Shown: piece by piece, positions 1-8,100 of the stretch
Numbering within the stretch: the stretch's first letter is position 1
How the letters are laid out: each line of letters opens with the position of its first letter
Assembly (NCBI GenBank): GCA_003343885.1
Contig: QAKH01000087.1
Location: 1 to 12,442, forward strand
Source of the DNA: Clostridiales bacterium
Lineage (GTDB): Bacteria > Bacillota > Clostridia > Oscillospirales > CAG-382
DNA: 12,442 bases
Direction of reading: 5' to 3'
Notes under the pieces: model-generated
The model's input: only the letters and a program-made list of their open reading frames with translations
Databases searched by the model: none
What the model was told of the DNA's origin: nothing
Program-made: the position numbers and the translations under genes

Positions 1-256
1 GGGTTTGGGGTTAAGCCTGAGTTTGACTGCTTGAATTTATGGCAGTCAAACGGGTAAAGGTTTCGCGAAAAACAAAATTTGTCTTTTTCTGTTACTCGTC
101 CGTGAGTATTGCAGCGGCGCTTCGCCGCAAAGCGGGCGGGGTTTGGGGCGGAGCCCCATAACTCTTTCGTTGCCCTTACTCACTCACAAAAAATGCAGCA
201 GCTCACAGCCGCTGTCCGCCGGTTGTTAACATTTTGTAACAAGCACACTTTTATTG
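1..256. other. Intergenic stretch with palindromes, no gene seen
   Basis: No convincing coding frame is visible. The stretch holds a hairpin with perfect 10-base arms (gtttgactgc at 21-30 and its complement at 42-51, 11-base loop) without a T-tract on either side. A GC-rich island follows at 114-158, and a smaller dyad (ttgtta at 223-228, taacaa at 237-242) lies just upstream of the repressor promoter. The words gggtttgggg at 1-10 and again near 139-148 suggest a repeated, REP-like composition. What lies upstream is outside the window. Confidence 0.6.
114..158. repeat. GC-rich double-hairpin island (REP-like)
   Basis: Two short, very stable dyads lie close together: gcggcg-ctt-cgccgc at 114-128 and TGGGGC-gga-GCCCCA at 144-158, joined by a G-rich spacer. 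The GC content is far above the surrounding AT-rich DNA. This looks like an intergenic palindromic repeat of the REP/MITE kind. Only one copy is present in the window, so its dispersal in the genome is an inference. Confidence 0.4.
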
Positions 257-312
257 TTGACATTTTAAATCTAATGCGTTAGACTAACAATGTACTCTAA
301 TACATTAGATTT
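257..312 (+). promoter_or_regulatory. Promoter of the repressor/protease operon with two operator-like dyads
   Basis: A perfect -35 box TTGACA (257-262) and a -10 box TAGACT (280-285, 4/6) are separated by 17 bases. Two related dyads overlap or follow it: ctaatgcgttag at 271-282, covering the -10, and ctaatacattag at 297-308, just past the expected start. They lie 26 bp apart. The outer sequences aaatctaatg (267-276) and cattagattt (303-312) are perfect reverse complements. BlaI/MecI-type repressors bind such paired dyads as dimers, so the repressor encoded next probably represses its own operon here. The half-site differs from the TACA/TGTA core known for staphylococcal BlaI. The ribosome site gggaggcgg follows at 321-329. 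Confidence 0.75.
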
Positions 313-333
313 AATTCACTGGGAGGCGGGTAT

Positions 334-714
334 ATGGAAACTCCGAAAATATTTGAAAGTGAATACAGATTTTGCCTTATCTTGTGGGACCACGAGCCGA
401 TAGGGAGCGGAGAACTTGTAAAGCTGTGCAGGGAGGAGCTGGGGTGGAAACCCACAACTACCTATACTGTCATAAAAAGACTTTCGCAAAGAGGGGTACT
501 GAAAAACGAAAATTCAGTAGTAACGTCACTAATTTCAAAAGAAGAGGCGCAGGCGTCGGAAATAGACGAGCTCGTTGAAAAAAGATTTGAAGGTTCGCTG
601 CCTGCATTTATTGCGGCGTTTACAAAACACAGACGCATGACCGAGTCTGAAATAAACGACATACGTAAAATGATAGACGATTACGGAAAGGAGAACGTGC
701 ATGAACCTGACTGA
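334..714 (+). CDS. BlaI/MecI/CopY-family transcriptional repressor
   Basis: This 126-residue protein has the size and layout of BlaI/MecI repressors. A winged-helix DNA-binding domain occupies about residues 1-75, with the recognition-helix stretch TTTYTVIKRLSQRGVL near residues 47-62, and a short helical dimerisation tail follows. Family members bind operator dyads as dimers and are inactivated when a partner M56 membrane protease triggers their cleavage. The ATG is preceded by gggaggcgg at 7-8 bases, and a promoter with two dyads lies directly upstream, which fits autorepression. The last 14 bases overlap the start of the sensor protease gene in another frame, implying translational coupling. 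No beta-lactamase or copper gene is nearby, so the regulon beyond this operon is unknown. The family call is firm; the signal is not. Confidence 0.93.
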   Translation: METPKIFESEYRFCLILWDHEPIGSGELVKLCREELGWKPTTTYTVIKRLSQRGVLKNENSVVTSLISKEEAQASEIDELVEKRFEGSLPAFIAAFTKHRRMTESEINDIRKMIDDYGKENVHEPD

Positions 715-2830
715 ACTGTTTTTAAAATGCGTAAATATGAGTATTTCAGCGTGCTGGATCGTCCTTGTTCTCCTGATTGTACGGCTGTTACTAAAAAAAA
801 TGCCGAAATGGCTTAATCCGATACTATGGGGATTTGTCGGACTGAGGCTTGTTATTCCGTTCGCTCCGAAAAGTCTATTCAGCCTTATACCAAGCGCCGA
901 AACTATAAGTCCTGATATTGTGTATTCCGCAAATCCACAAATATATACCGGTATACCTTTTGTAAACAGCACGGTAAATCCGGTTATTTCCGAAACTTTT
1001 GCTCCGGCTGTGGGAGACAGCGCAAATCCGCTTCAAATAATCCTTGGGATTTCCGGAGTGCTGTGGGTAGCAGGCTGTGCGGCAATGCTCCTGTACGCAC
1101 TTATAAGCTATACCGGAATACGAAAAAAAGTAAAAACTGCCGTACTGCTCAGAGATAACATATATCAAAGCGAAAATGTGCCGTCGGCATTCGTACTCGG
1201 CATTTTTCGTCCGAGAATATACCTGCATTTCGGCGTTTCGGAAAATGAAAGGGAATACGTAATTGCCCATGAAAATACTCATATAAAAAGACGTGATTAC
1301 CTAATAAAACCGATCGGCTTTCTGATTCTCAGCGTGTATTGGTTTAATCCGCTTTTATGGATAGCATATGTGCTTCTCTGCCGTGACATAGAGCTTGCCT
1401 GCGACGAGCGGACGATAAAGAATTTTGACAGACTCAAACGGGCGGAGTATTCTTCGGCACTGTTGTCGTTAGGTGTTACAAGGAAAAGTATTGCGGCATG
1501 TCCTGTAGCTTTCGGTGAAGTCGATATAAAAGAAAGGGTGAAAAACGTGCTTAACTATAAAAAACCGGCGTTCTGGATTATAGCCGCGGCAATAGCCTTT
1601 TGTGTAATTTTCGCGCTTTGCTTTCTCACTAACCCTGTGAGGGATAACGATAAAGAATATGGCAATGACAGTAATGAGATAATTAACCCGGACAACGGAA
1701 TAATTCCGGACGGAACGGTTTCAGTAAAAGAAGATGATACCGGCTCACTTCATGCGGGTGAGAGCCTTACCCTGGACGATGTAATCACGCTTTCAAAAAA
1801 AGGGGATAACCTTAACTGGCAGGACTTTGAAAAATATTCATACACAGAAACAGGCAGCGGACTGATGATACGTATTTATGACATTGACGACATGTTTTCT
1901 TTGGCGATAGGCGGCTCGCCTGAACAAAAACCGTTATATATCAACCTTCAGGCGTCAACGTTCGGTTATAACAGTATTGATATACGTGTGCAGAGTCCGA
2001 AAGATTTTATAAACGAATTTAAAGATAAACCGGTCGCAGTGCATTGCACCTCTTACTCATCGTATTGTGATCTCGGGACGCCGGAAGACGGGTACGACAA
2101 GGCGGTTGAAATCATGGGAACACCGGCAAAATCGCTTATAGAGGGAGGACTGCCGCTTCCGATGTGTACCGTGAAAAGCAGGGAGGAGCTGACGCGGCTT
2201 TACGAAAAGATGGCAGAAAGTTTTGACACAAATATAGTGTCGCAGGATAATAAATCATTCTCGCAGACCGTAAAAGAATATGACGACGCATTTTTCAAGG
2301 AAAACACCCTGTTTGTAATTTTTGTTCCAAGTGTTACCGACTCAGCTCAGTGCAGTGCTGACGTTTCGCTTTCGGGAAACACAGCGTTTTTCGGAGTCAG
2401 TATATACGATGAGGGCAGCTTCGCAGGTCTTGGACGTGACTATGCCGTTTTTGTGGAGGTTCCGTCTGACAGACTTACTGATGTGACGGAGTTTTCAGCG
2501 GCTGTCGCGTCGCATACCTACGACAATGGAGAAAAAGTCGGTTTTTATGTTTTTAATGGTTCAAAGGACACAGTAAAGCCGACATTGACACTGTATGATA
2601 ACGACACCTTTGAATTTATATTTTCCGCCCTCAGCAGTTACATCGGCACGGGAACATATTCGACAGACGGCGGAAAGCTTACGTTAAATACCTTTGATTT
2701 CGATCAGACGTACGTGTTTGACATAACTGAAAACGGTTTAAAATTTGACGCCGATGCCTCGAGTGAAAACCTATGGTTTTCCGATATAACCGACGGAGCG
2801 TTTTTCGCCGAGCATAAAACGGCTGAATGA
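701..2830 (+). CDS. BlaR1/MecR1-like M56 membrane metalloprotease sensor with an unusual external domain
   Basis: This 709-residue membrane protein pairs with the repressor before it. Its start (ATG at 701, with ggaaaggag upstream) lies inside the repressor gene. Hydrophobic segments fall near residues 14-32, 40-55, 113-133, 206-226 and 291-311. The M56 zinc-protease core shows HENTH at 190-194 (HEXXH type), followed by RRD and NPLLW, and RDIELACDE at 228-236, where E231 is a candidate third zinc ligand. In BlaR1, ligand binding outside the cell activates this protease, leading to repressor cleavage. Here the external part (about 312-709) shows no penicillin-binding SxxK/KTG pattern. It looks like one or more beta-rich domains, ending in a lipocalin- or META-like stretch (GTYSTDGGKLTL near 660-690). 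The inducing ligand therefore cannot be assumed to be a beta-lactam. Family call sure; ligand unknown. Confidence 0.9.
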   Translation: MNLTELFLKCVNMSISACWIVLVLLIVRLLLKKMPKWLNPILWGFVGLRLVIPFAPKSLFSLIPSAETISPDIVYSANPQIYTGIPFVNSTVNPVISETFAPAVGDSANPLQIILGISGVLWVAGCAAMLLYALISYTGIRKKVKTAVLLRDNIYQSENVPSAFVLGIFRPRIYLHFGVSENEREYVIAHENTHIKRRDYLIKPIGFLILSVYWFNPLLWIAYVLLCRDIELACDERTIKNFDRLKRAEYSSALLSLGVTRKSIAACPVAFGEVDIKERVKNVLNYKKPAFWIIAAAIAFCVIFALCFLTNPVRDNDKEYGNDSNEIINPDNGIIPDGTVSVKEDDTGSLHAGESLTLDDVITLSKKGDNLNWQDFEKYSYTETGSGLMIRIYDIDDMFSLAIGGSPEQKPLYINLQASTFGYNSIDIRVQSPKDFINEFKDKPVAVHCTSYSSYCDLGTPEDGYDKAVEIMGTPAKSLIEGGLPLPMCTVKSREELTRLYEKMAESFDTNIVSQDNKSFSQTVKEYDDAFFKENTLFVIFVPSVTDSAQCSADVSLSGNTAFFGVSIYDEGSFAGLGRDYAVFVEVPSDRLTDVTEFSAAVASHTYDNGEKVGFYVFNGSKDTVKPTLTLYDNDTFEFIFSALSSYIGTGTYSTDGGKLTLNTFDFDQTYVFDITENGLKFDADASSENLWFSDITDGAFFAEHKTAE

Positions 2831-2861
2831 TATTTGCGTAAGGAAAAATTATACGTACATG

Positions 2862-2890
2862 TTGACTTAATAAAAAGAAAGTGGTATTAT
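2862..2890 (+). promoter_or_regulatory. Promoter of the PII-like gene
   Basis: TTGACT (2862-2867) and TATTAT (2885-2890) are separated by exactly 17 bases, giving an expected transcript start near 2897. This gives the PII-like gene its own promoter, independent of the sensor-protease operon. It also rules out translation starts as early as 2881, because that codon would lie inside the promoter. Confidence 0.8.
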
Positions 2891-2922
2891 ATAAGCACAA
2901 AACAGGGAAGGTTGTGACAAAT

Positions 2923-3270
2923 GTGGAACTGTTGGTGCTGATTCTGAATAAAACAGAGTGCCTTAAGGATATTTTGTCCTCGTTTATGGAAAACGGAATA
3001 AAAGGCGCAACCATTCTTGACAGCCAGGGAATGGCGCATAACCTCTATGAGTACAACGAACTTCGCTTTATGGGGTCACTTAGAATGCTGCTTGATCCTG
3101 AACATAAGGAGAGCAAAACCGTGCTTCTCGTTATAGAAAAAGAGAAAGTTCAGCTGGTATCCAAGATCGTCAACGAGATTACCGGTGGTCTCGATAAACC
3201 GGATACGGGAATCATCTTCACTCTCCCGGTAAATTATGTTGAGGGAACCGCGACGGTTGAGGAGAATTAA
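2923..3270 (+). CDS. Small PII-like (GlnB-fold) protein next to a cation antiporter
   Basis: The 115-residue protein starting at GTG 2923 has the beta-alpha-beta-beta-alpha-beta order of PII-like proteins. ELLVLILN (2-9) is strand 1, residues 11-23 are helix 1, GATILDS (28-34) is strand 2, and about 36-64 is a charged T-loop-like segment. TVLLVIE (66-72) is strand 3, 73-88 is helix 2, and TGIIFTLPV (95-103) resembles the PII B-loop and fourth strand. PII and PII-like proteins are trimers that sense nucleotides or metabolites and commonly control a transporter encoded beside them. Here the neighbour is a cation:proton antiporter, so regulation of that antiporter is the natural inference. The start was chosen because the fold begins there, the transcript begins near 2897, and GGGAAGG at 2905-2911 lies 11 bases upstream. 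GTG 2914 is possible but too close to that site. Uncertain: ligand and exact start. Confidence 0.75.
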   Translation: MELLVLILNKTECLKDILSSFMENGIKGATILDSQGMAHNLYEYNELRFMGSLRMLLDPEHKESKTVLLVIEKEKVQLVSKIVNEITGGLDKPDTGIIFTLPVNYVEGTATVEEN

Positions 3271-3280
3271 GAATAATTAC

Positions 3281-3311
3281 TTCGGCGGAAATTGTTTCCG
3301 CCGGAATTTTT
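3281..3311 (+). terminator. Intrinsic terminator between the PII-like and antiporter genes
   Basis: An 8-9 bp GC-rich stem (ggcggaaa at 3284-3291, tttccgcc at 3295-3302, extended by weaker pairs to 3281 and 3305) with a 3-base loop is followed by ATTTTT at 3306-3311. It lies 11 bases after the PII-like stop. If active, most transcripts end here and the antiporter is expressed by read-through or from its own promoter. Confidence 0.75.
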
Positions 3312-3339
3312 GCGTTTATTTTTTAAGTTTAAAGTTGAA

Positions 3340-3353
3340 GCGGAAATTTCCGC
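3340..3353. repeat. Perfect 14-bp palindrome upstream of the antiporter gene
   Basis: The sequence gcggaaatttccgc is its own reverse complement. Its half-sites match those of the terminator stem 55 bases upstream (gcggaaa and tttccgc), so the interval holds two copies of one dyad with different central spacing. It could be a protein-binding site or an RNA stem able to pair alternatively with the first. A smaller dyad, atgta (3362-3366) with tacat (3372-3376), follows. No confident antiporter promoter was found in this gap. Confidence 0.5.
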
Positions 3354-3392
3354 AAATGAACATGTAATTTCTACATACGGAAGGTAATAAAA

Positions 3393-4628
3393 ATGCATAC
3401 GTTGTTTGTACTGTCGGTTATGATATTTGCCGGAATGGCGTTTGGAAGACTTGCGAAACTTGTAAAGCTGCCGAATGTCACAGGGTATCTTATTGCAGGA
3501 CTTTTGCTCGGACCGGCTATTCCGTCGCTCATACCGGGACTTGCGTATCAAGGCGTCATAACCTCTGAAATGCTCCCGTCGCTTGACATTATTTCGGAAG
3601 TCGCGCTCGGATTTATAGCCTTTTCAATAGGCAATGAATTCAAATTATCGTATTTTAAGCGTGTAGGCGCAACACCAATAGTAATAGCCGTGTTTGAATC
3701 GCTGTTCGCAATACTTTTTGTGCTTGCGGTACTGCTTGCGATAGGTGTTGAACCGGCTTTTGCGATAGTATTAAGCTCAATTGCCGCCGCTACTGCTCCC
3801 GCTGCAACTATTATGGTAATAAATCAGTATAAGGCAAAGGGACCGGTAACCGAAACGCTTTTGTCAGTAGTAGCAATCGACGACGCTACCGCGCTTGCAA
3901 TGTTTAGTATATCGGTAGCGGTCGCGCAGGCAATAAAGGATCCGTCAAAGATTTCGATAAAAACCTCTCTGCTGGATCCGCTCTGGGAAGTTTTCGGCGC
4001 GCTTATATTCGGAATGATAATCGGTATGATATTCTGCATACCGCTCAGATGGTTCAAAAAAGACGGAAACAGGCTTTCCTTAATAATAGCGTTTGTATTC
4101 CTCGGAGTAGGGCTTTCGGGAATGTTCGGATTTTCATCTCTTCTCATGTGTATGGCAATCGGCGCAGGATTTGCTAATTTTTCATCTCAGGTGCCTCATA
4201 TCATGAAGCTTACCGACGGGCTTACGCCTCCGATATTTATGCTGTTTTTCGTTTTGTCCGGAGCGGAACTGCAGCTTTCTGTTGTTCCGACTGTCGGACT
4301 TGTCGGAGTTGTGTATGTTGTAATGCGTGTTATCGGAAAAATGTGCGGCACAGCATTTGGCGGAATGTTATGCAAGGCGGATAAGAAGATACGAAAATAT
4401 CTCGGTCCCGCACTGATGCCGCAGGCGGGTGTTGCAATAGGACTTTCTCTTATAGCAACGCAGATCGTGCCGGAACACGGAGCGCAGATTCGTGCCATAA
4501 TACTTTGCGGAACGCTCATTTATGAGCTTATCGGTCCTGTTGTTACGAAAATTTCACTTACCAAAGCGGGAGAAATAACAGCCTCGGCAAATACGGACGT
4601 GAAAAAACTGGATTTGTCAAAAAGTTAA
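3393..4628 (+). CDS. CPA2/Kef-type cation:proton antiporter, membrane domain only
   Basis: This 411-residue, strongly hydrophobic protein matches the Na+/H+ exchanger domain over its whole length, with about 11-13 membrane segments. Typical signatures are GRLAKLVKLPNVTGYLIAGLLLGP near the N-terminus, LGFIAFSIGNEF near residues 70-81 and the ion-binding motif AIDDATALAMF, in which D163 and D164 form an Asp-Asp pair. In NhaA and NapA such a pair goes with electrogenic Na+/H+ exchange, whereas Kef K+ systems usually have Gln-Asp. Na+/H+ exchange is therefore favoured, but this is inference. There is no C-terminal RCK/TrkA nucleotide-binding domain, so control may instead come from the PII-like protein encoded upstream. 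The ATG is preceded by ggaagg at 3379-3384 with 8 bases spacing. The C-terminal tail after about residue 390 is short and hydrophilic. Confidence 0.9.
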   Translation: MHTLFVLSVMIFAGMAFGRLAKLVKLPNVTGYLIAGLLLGPAIPSLIPGLAYQGVITSEMLPSLDIISEVALGFIAFSIGNEFKLSYFKRVGATPIVIAVFESLFAILFVLAVLLAIGVEPAFAIVLSSIAAATAPAATIMVINQYKAKGPVTETLLSVVAIDDATALAMFSISVAVAQAIKDPSKISIKTSLLDPLWEVFGALIFGMIIGMIFCIPLRWFKKDGNRLSLIIAFVFLGVGLSGMFGFSSLLMCMAIGAGFANFSSQVPHIMKLTDGLTPPIFMLFFVLSGAELQLSVVPTVGLVGVVYVVMRVIGKMCGTAFGGMLCKADKKIRKYLGPALMPQAGVAIGLSLIATQIVPEHGAQIRAIILCGTLIYELIGPVVTKISLTKAGEITASANTDVKKLDLSKS

Positions 4629-4671
4629 TCGGTAATAAAGTTAGGAAATAAAGTTAATTAAAAATATTTAG

Positions 4672-4730
4672 AAAACTAAACCGTATAAGTTTGTGCAGTG
4701 TACAAGCTTTAGCGGTTTAGTTTTATTTTT
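4672..4730 (+). terminator. Intrinsic terminator after the antiporter gene
   Basis: Perfect 12-base arms (aaaactaaaccg at 4672-4683, cggtttagtttt at 4713-4724) enclose a second, imperfect inner stem (around aagtttgtg and tacaagctt). A T-rich tail, ttttattttt at 4721-4730, follows. It lies about 45 bases after the antiporter stop codon and closes the PII-like/antiporter unit. The A-run on the other side could make it work in both directions, but no minus-strand gene ends here. Confidence 0.85.
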
Positions 4731-5119
4731 TGCCTTAGATTATGATTTGTTTAAGATTATATGCAGATAATTTTCAGAAAGATTAAAGTTGTATATCATT
4801 TTATTAAGGTTGTTTTATATAGCTTGAACTGCATGGAAAAAACTGATAAGCTCATAATGTACTTAATCGATAGCCGATATTTTTGTAACAATAAAATATT
4901 TGCGTTATGATGGAACAAATAGAAAAAATTAACGTCATAAGTGTTAGTGGGTGTGTTATTTAAGAAACGTCACTGTAACCGGTATAATTGACTTTTAAGG
5001 ACTAGACTTTGAGTTTAACAAAGTTTGTTGGTGTATTTGAGCATTCAGTGAAAGCGCAAGTAAGAGTTTTTCAAAAAAGCAATGTAAGTCAATGTGAACG
5101 AGAGATGGGAGGAATGAAC
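4731..5119 (+). other. AT-rich upstream region and long leader of the SLH-protein gene
   Basis: There is no gene in this stretch. The left part (4731-4880) is AT-rich with nothing recognisable. A good promoter lies at 4883-4911 and a weaker second one (TTAAGA 4960-4965, 17 bases, TATAAT 4983-4988) may also serve. The leader from about 4918 to the start codon is some 200 bases, long enough for RNA control, but I could not match it to a known riboswitch. One small hairpin is visible (actttg 5006-5011, caaagt 5019-5024). Confidence 0.55.
4883..4911 (+). promoter_or_regulatory. Likely promoter of the SLH-protein gene
   Basis: TTGTAA (4883-4888) and TATGAT (4906-4911) are separated by 17 bases. 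The expected start is near 4918, giving a leader of about 200 bases before the ATG at 5120. Confidence 0.65.
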
Positions 5120-8100
5120 ATGAAAAGAAAATTAGCAAATAAGGTGTTAGCTGTTATTATCTGCCTTTGCATGGCGGTGTTGATATTGCCGTTTTCGGTA
5201 TTTGCCGGAACCGGTACAACGGATACATGTGCATTTAACGTTGCGGGCGGCACATACGGTACGGATTACACGTATTCTGAAACCCTTGACGATACAACTA
5301 ACGTCATGGATAAAGTGTTAACCGTCCTTACAAATACACCTCTTACTATAACGGCTGACAGTACGGTGACAGACGCACGCATAGAAGTTGCCGAAAATGT
5401 AAAAAACGCGAATATCACAATTTCCGAACTGAAACTGGAGTTAAACGAGTTTAACGGCAGTCCGTTAACAGTAAAAAGCGGAAGCACACTTGCACTCACC
5501 ATTTCAGGCAAGAATACCCTTGACGGATACGCAGCAGGTCCCGGAATCCTTGTAGAAAACGGCGCTGAGCTTACGATAAACGGTACGGAAAAAGATGTTT
5601 TGGATGTTTTTGGCGCTCAGATGCAGCTGTACTCCGATCAAGGCGGAACATCCGGCGGACAGAGCGTTGGTTTTGCCGGTATAGGCGGTCCCAATAGCAG
5701 TGACGCATATACGTATACCGGAAAAATCACTATAAACGGCGGTACTGTTAACGCTCACGGCTATGGTTACGGCGCAGGTATCGGCGGCGGAGACTATGGT
5801 TCCGGCGGAACGATAACTATAAACGGCGGAGTTGTGACTGCGACTACCGGAGAGGGACTTCCCGGCGGCTGGATTGACAGTACAAAGGCGAATGCCAGCG
5901 GTATAGGCGCTTCCCAGGGACAGCCCGGCGGCGTGATTACCATTGCCGGCGGAACAGTAATAGCTTACGGCGGATATGCAAGCGCCGGCATCGGCGGCGG
6001 CACATCTGACGTGACGATAACCGGCGGCAATGTAACGGCTTACGGCGGACCTCTTGCGGCGGGTATAGGCGGATATAATCAGAACAAAGGCGACATCAAG
6101 ATTACCATCGGTAAGGACGCAACTGTAACAGCGTATGCCGGCAGCTCGGCAAGCGCAATCGGACAGGGCTCTGATACATCGGCTCCCGTAACTCTCAAGA
6201 TAGAAAACGGCGCGAAAGTGTATGCTTTTTCGAGAGAAGGTTCCGATCGTCCGGCTGTCACACAGGTTGCCAACAGCGCGGCAGATCCCGCAAATATGAT
6301 AAACGCTTATATTACAGGTATGACTTTGTCGGAAGATATGCCGATAGTAGCTGAGCTTGACGGAGATACGGTTAATCTGACTGTTCCGAAAGGATCAGGC
6401 GGCGCAGCATTTACCACCGGAACTGCCGGTGAATACACTGTAAAAACTGCGGCAGAAGTTCCTCCGCAGAATATAGTATATCAGTTTATTTTGGAGGATA
6501 ACAGTAAAGCGACCGTGACTTCCGGCACAGAGTTCGGTATGGAAAAAGTAAAAGCAGTGGAGGCCGGTGATTTTACAAAAGAGCCTGCTCCCGAAGCAAA
6601 AGCAGATTACGAAAACAACCGTCTTACCGGACTTGTCGCAGGTGCCAAATATCGTCTGGAAGCCGGAGAGTATTCTCTTGAAGCGACAGCAGATGAAAAC
6701 GGATACATCACTCATAAGGATTTCCCGGCATTTTACGGCATGCAGATTTCCATTATAAAGTTAGGCGATGGTGTAAGTACCCTCGACAGTGATCCTCAGA
6801 TTTTGCAGACGAGCAAACCGGAAGTAACAGCACTTGAAATAAAAACAAAGCCGGCAAAGACAGAGTATACTATCGGCGAAGCAACAGACTGGACGGGACT
6901 CGAAGTTACTCTGACCTATTCAGCAGATACTCAGACTTATAAGAAAGACGTCGTACTTGCCGACTTTGAATCATACGGAATTACACTTTCTGAAGCAAAC
7001 GGAACGGCGCTTGATACTGCTGAAACAAAAACAATAACTGTTTCCTGCAATAACATTGATGTTACCTTTGATATCACCGTTGGCAAAAAACAGCAGACTC
7101 TTGCGATTGAAGCAGTCGGAGATAAGATATACGGCGACGCAGCATTTTCGTTAAATGTTACCGGCGGAGAAGGAAGCGGCGCACTGAGTTATGAGGTTAC
7201 AAGCGGAGACAGCGTCAAAGTAGACGAAAACGGTCTTGTCACCGTTGTGAAGGCCGGAGAAAGCGTTATCACGGTTAAAAAAGCGGCAGACGACATATAT
7301 AATGAAACGTCAGCTACCATAACCATAACTGTAAAACAGGCAGTGCCGGTTCTTGAAACAAGACCTACGCTTTCCGGAAGAGTCCGTCGTGGTCGCTTGT
7401 TATCTACTGTAAGCTTTTCCGGCGGCAGAGTAAACGGCGTAACAGGTGAGGCACTTGAAGGCTCATGGAGTTGGAAAAACGACAGAGTTATGGAAACTAC
7501 CGGAACCTTTAAAGAAACAGCAGTTTTCACTCCTAAAGACAAAAACTACGAGTCAATTGAGATTGTTCTTAACGTTGAAGTATATTCTTCAAGCGGAACA
7601 AAGTCCGATTATATCCTTAACTTTGACACACGCGGCGGAAGCAAGATCGACAGTGTAGAAAAGACTTACGCTTCAACAGTAGATTTGACAAAATATGTAC
7701 CCACGAGAGCCGGTTATGAGTTTGACGGATGGTATGCGGACAAGAATCTTACAAATAAAATAACTTCTATACGTTTGAGCGGAAACGATACGGTTTACGC
7801 AGGATGGACGGAGAAGGCTCCTGAACCTGATGATGAAGATGAAACAGACGAGGACGAGGACGATACTCAGAATGAAACTGAATTCCCGTTCAAGGATGTG
7901 AACGAATCAGACTGGTTCCGTGAAGCGGTTGAGTTTGTTTACGAAAAAGGTTTGTTCAGCGGTGTTACAGAAGAATATTTTGCACCGGAGGAATCTATTA
8001 CCCGTGGCATGTTTGTAACTGTACTGTGGCGTATGGAGAGTAAACCTGTTGTAAATTACCTTATGAGGTATGAGGATGTTGATCAGTCCGCATACTATGC

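Noticed and set aside
21..51. Terminator at the left edge
   Set aside because: The 10-base stem is perfect but neither strand has a T-tract after it, so it was kept only as a hairpin.
701..1282. Antisense open frames of 135-145 codons over the protease gene
   Set aside because: They lie opposite a well-supported M56 gene, lack ribosome sites and show no recognisable domain.
2881..2922. GTG 2881 as start of the PII-like gene
   Set aside because: It lies inside the spacer and -10 region of the gene's own promoter; the fold begins at 2923.
5009..5119. TTG start giving a 1138-residue SLH protein
   Set aside because: It would put 37 residues ahead of a clear signal peptide and has no ribosome site, whereas ATG 5120 has gggagg at proper spacing.
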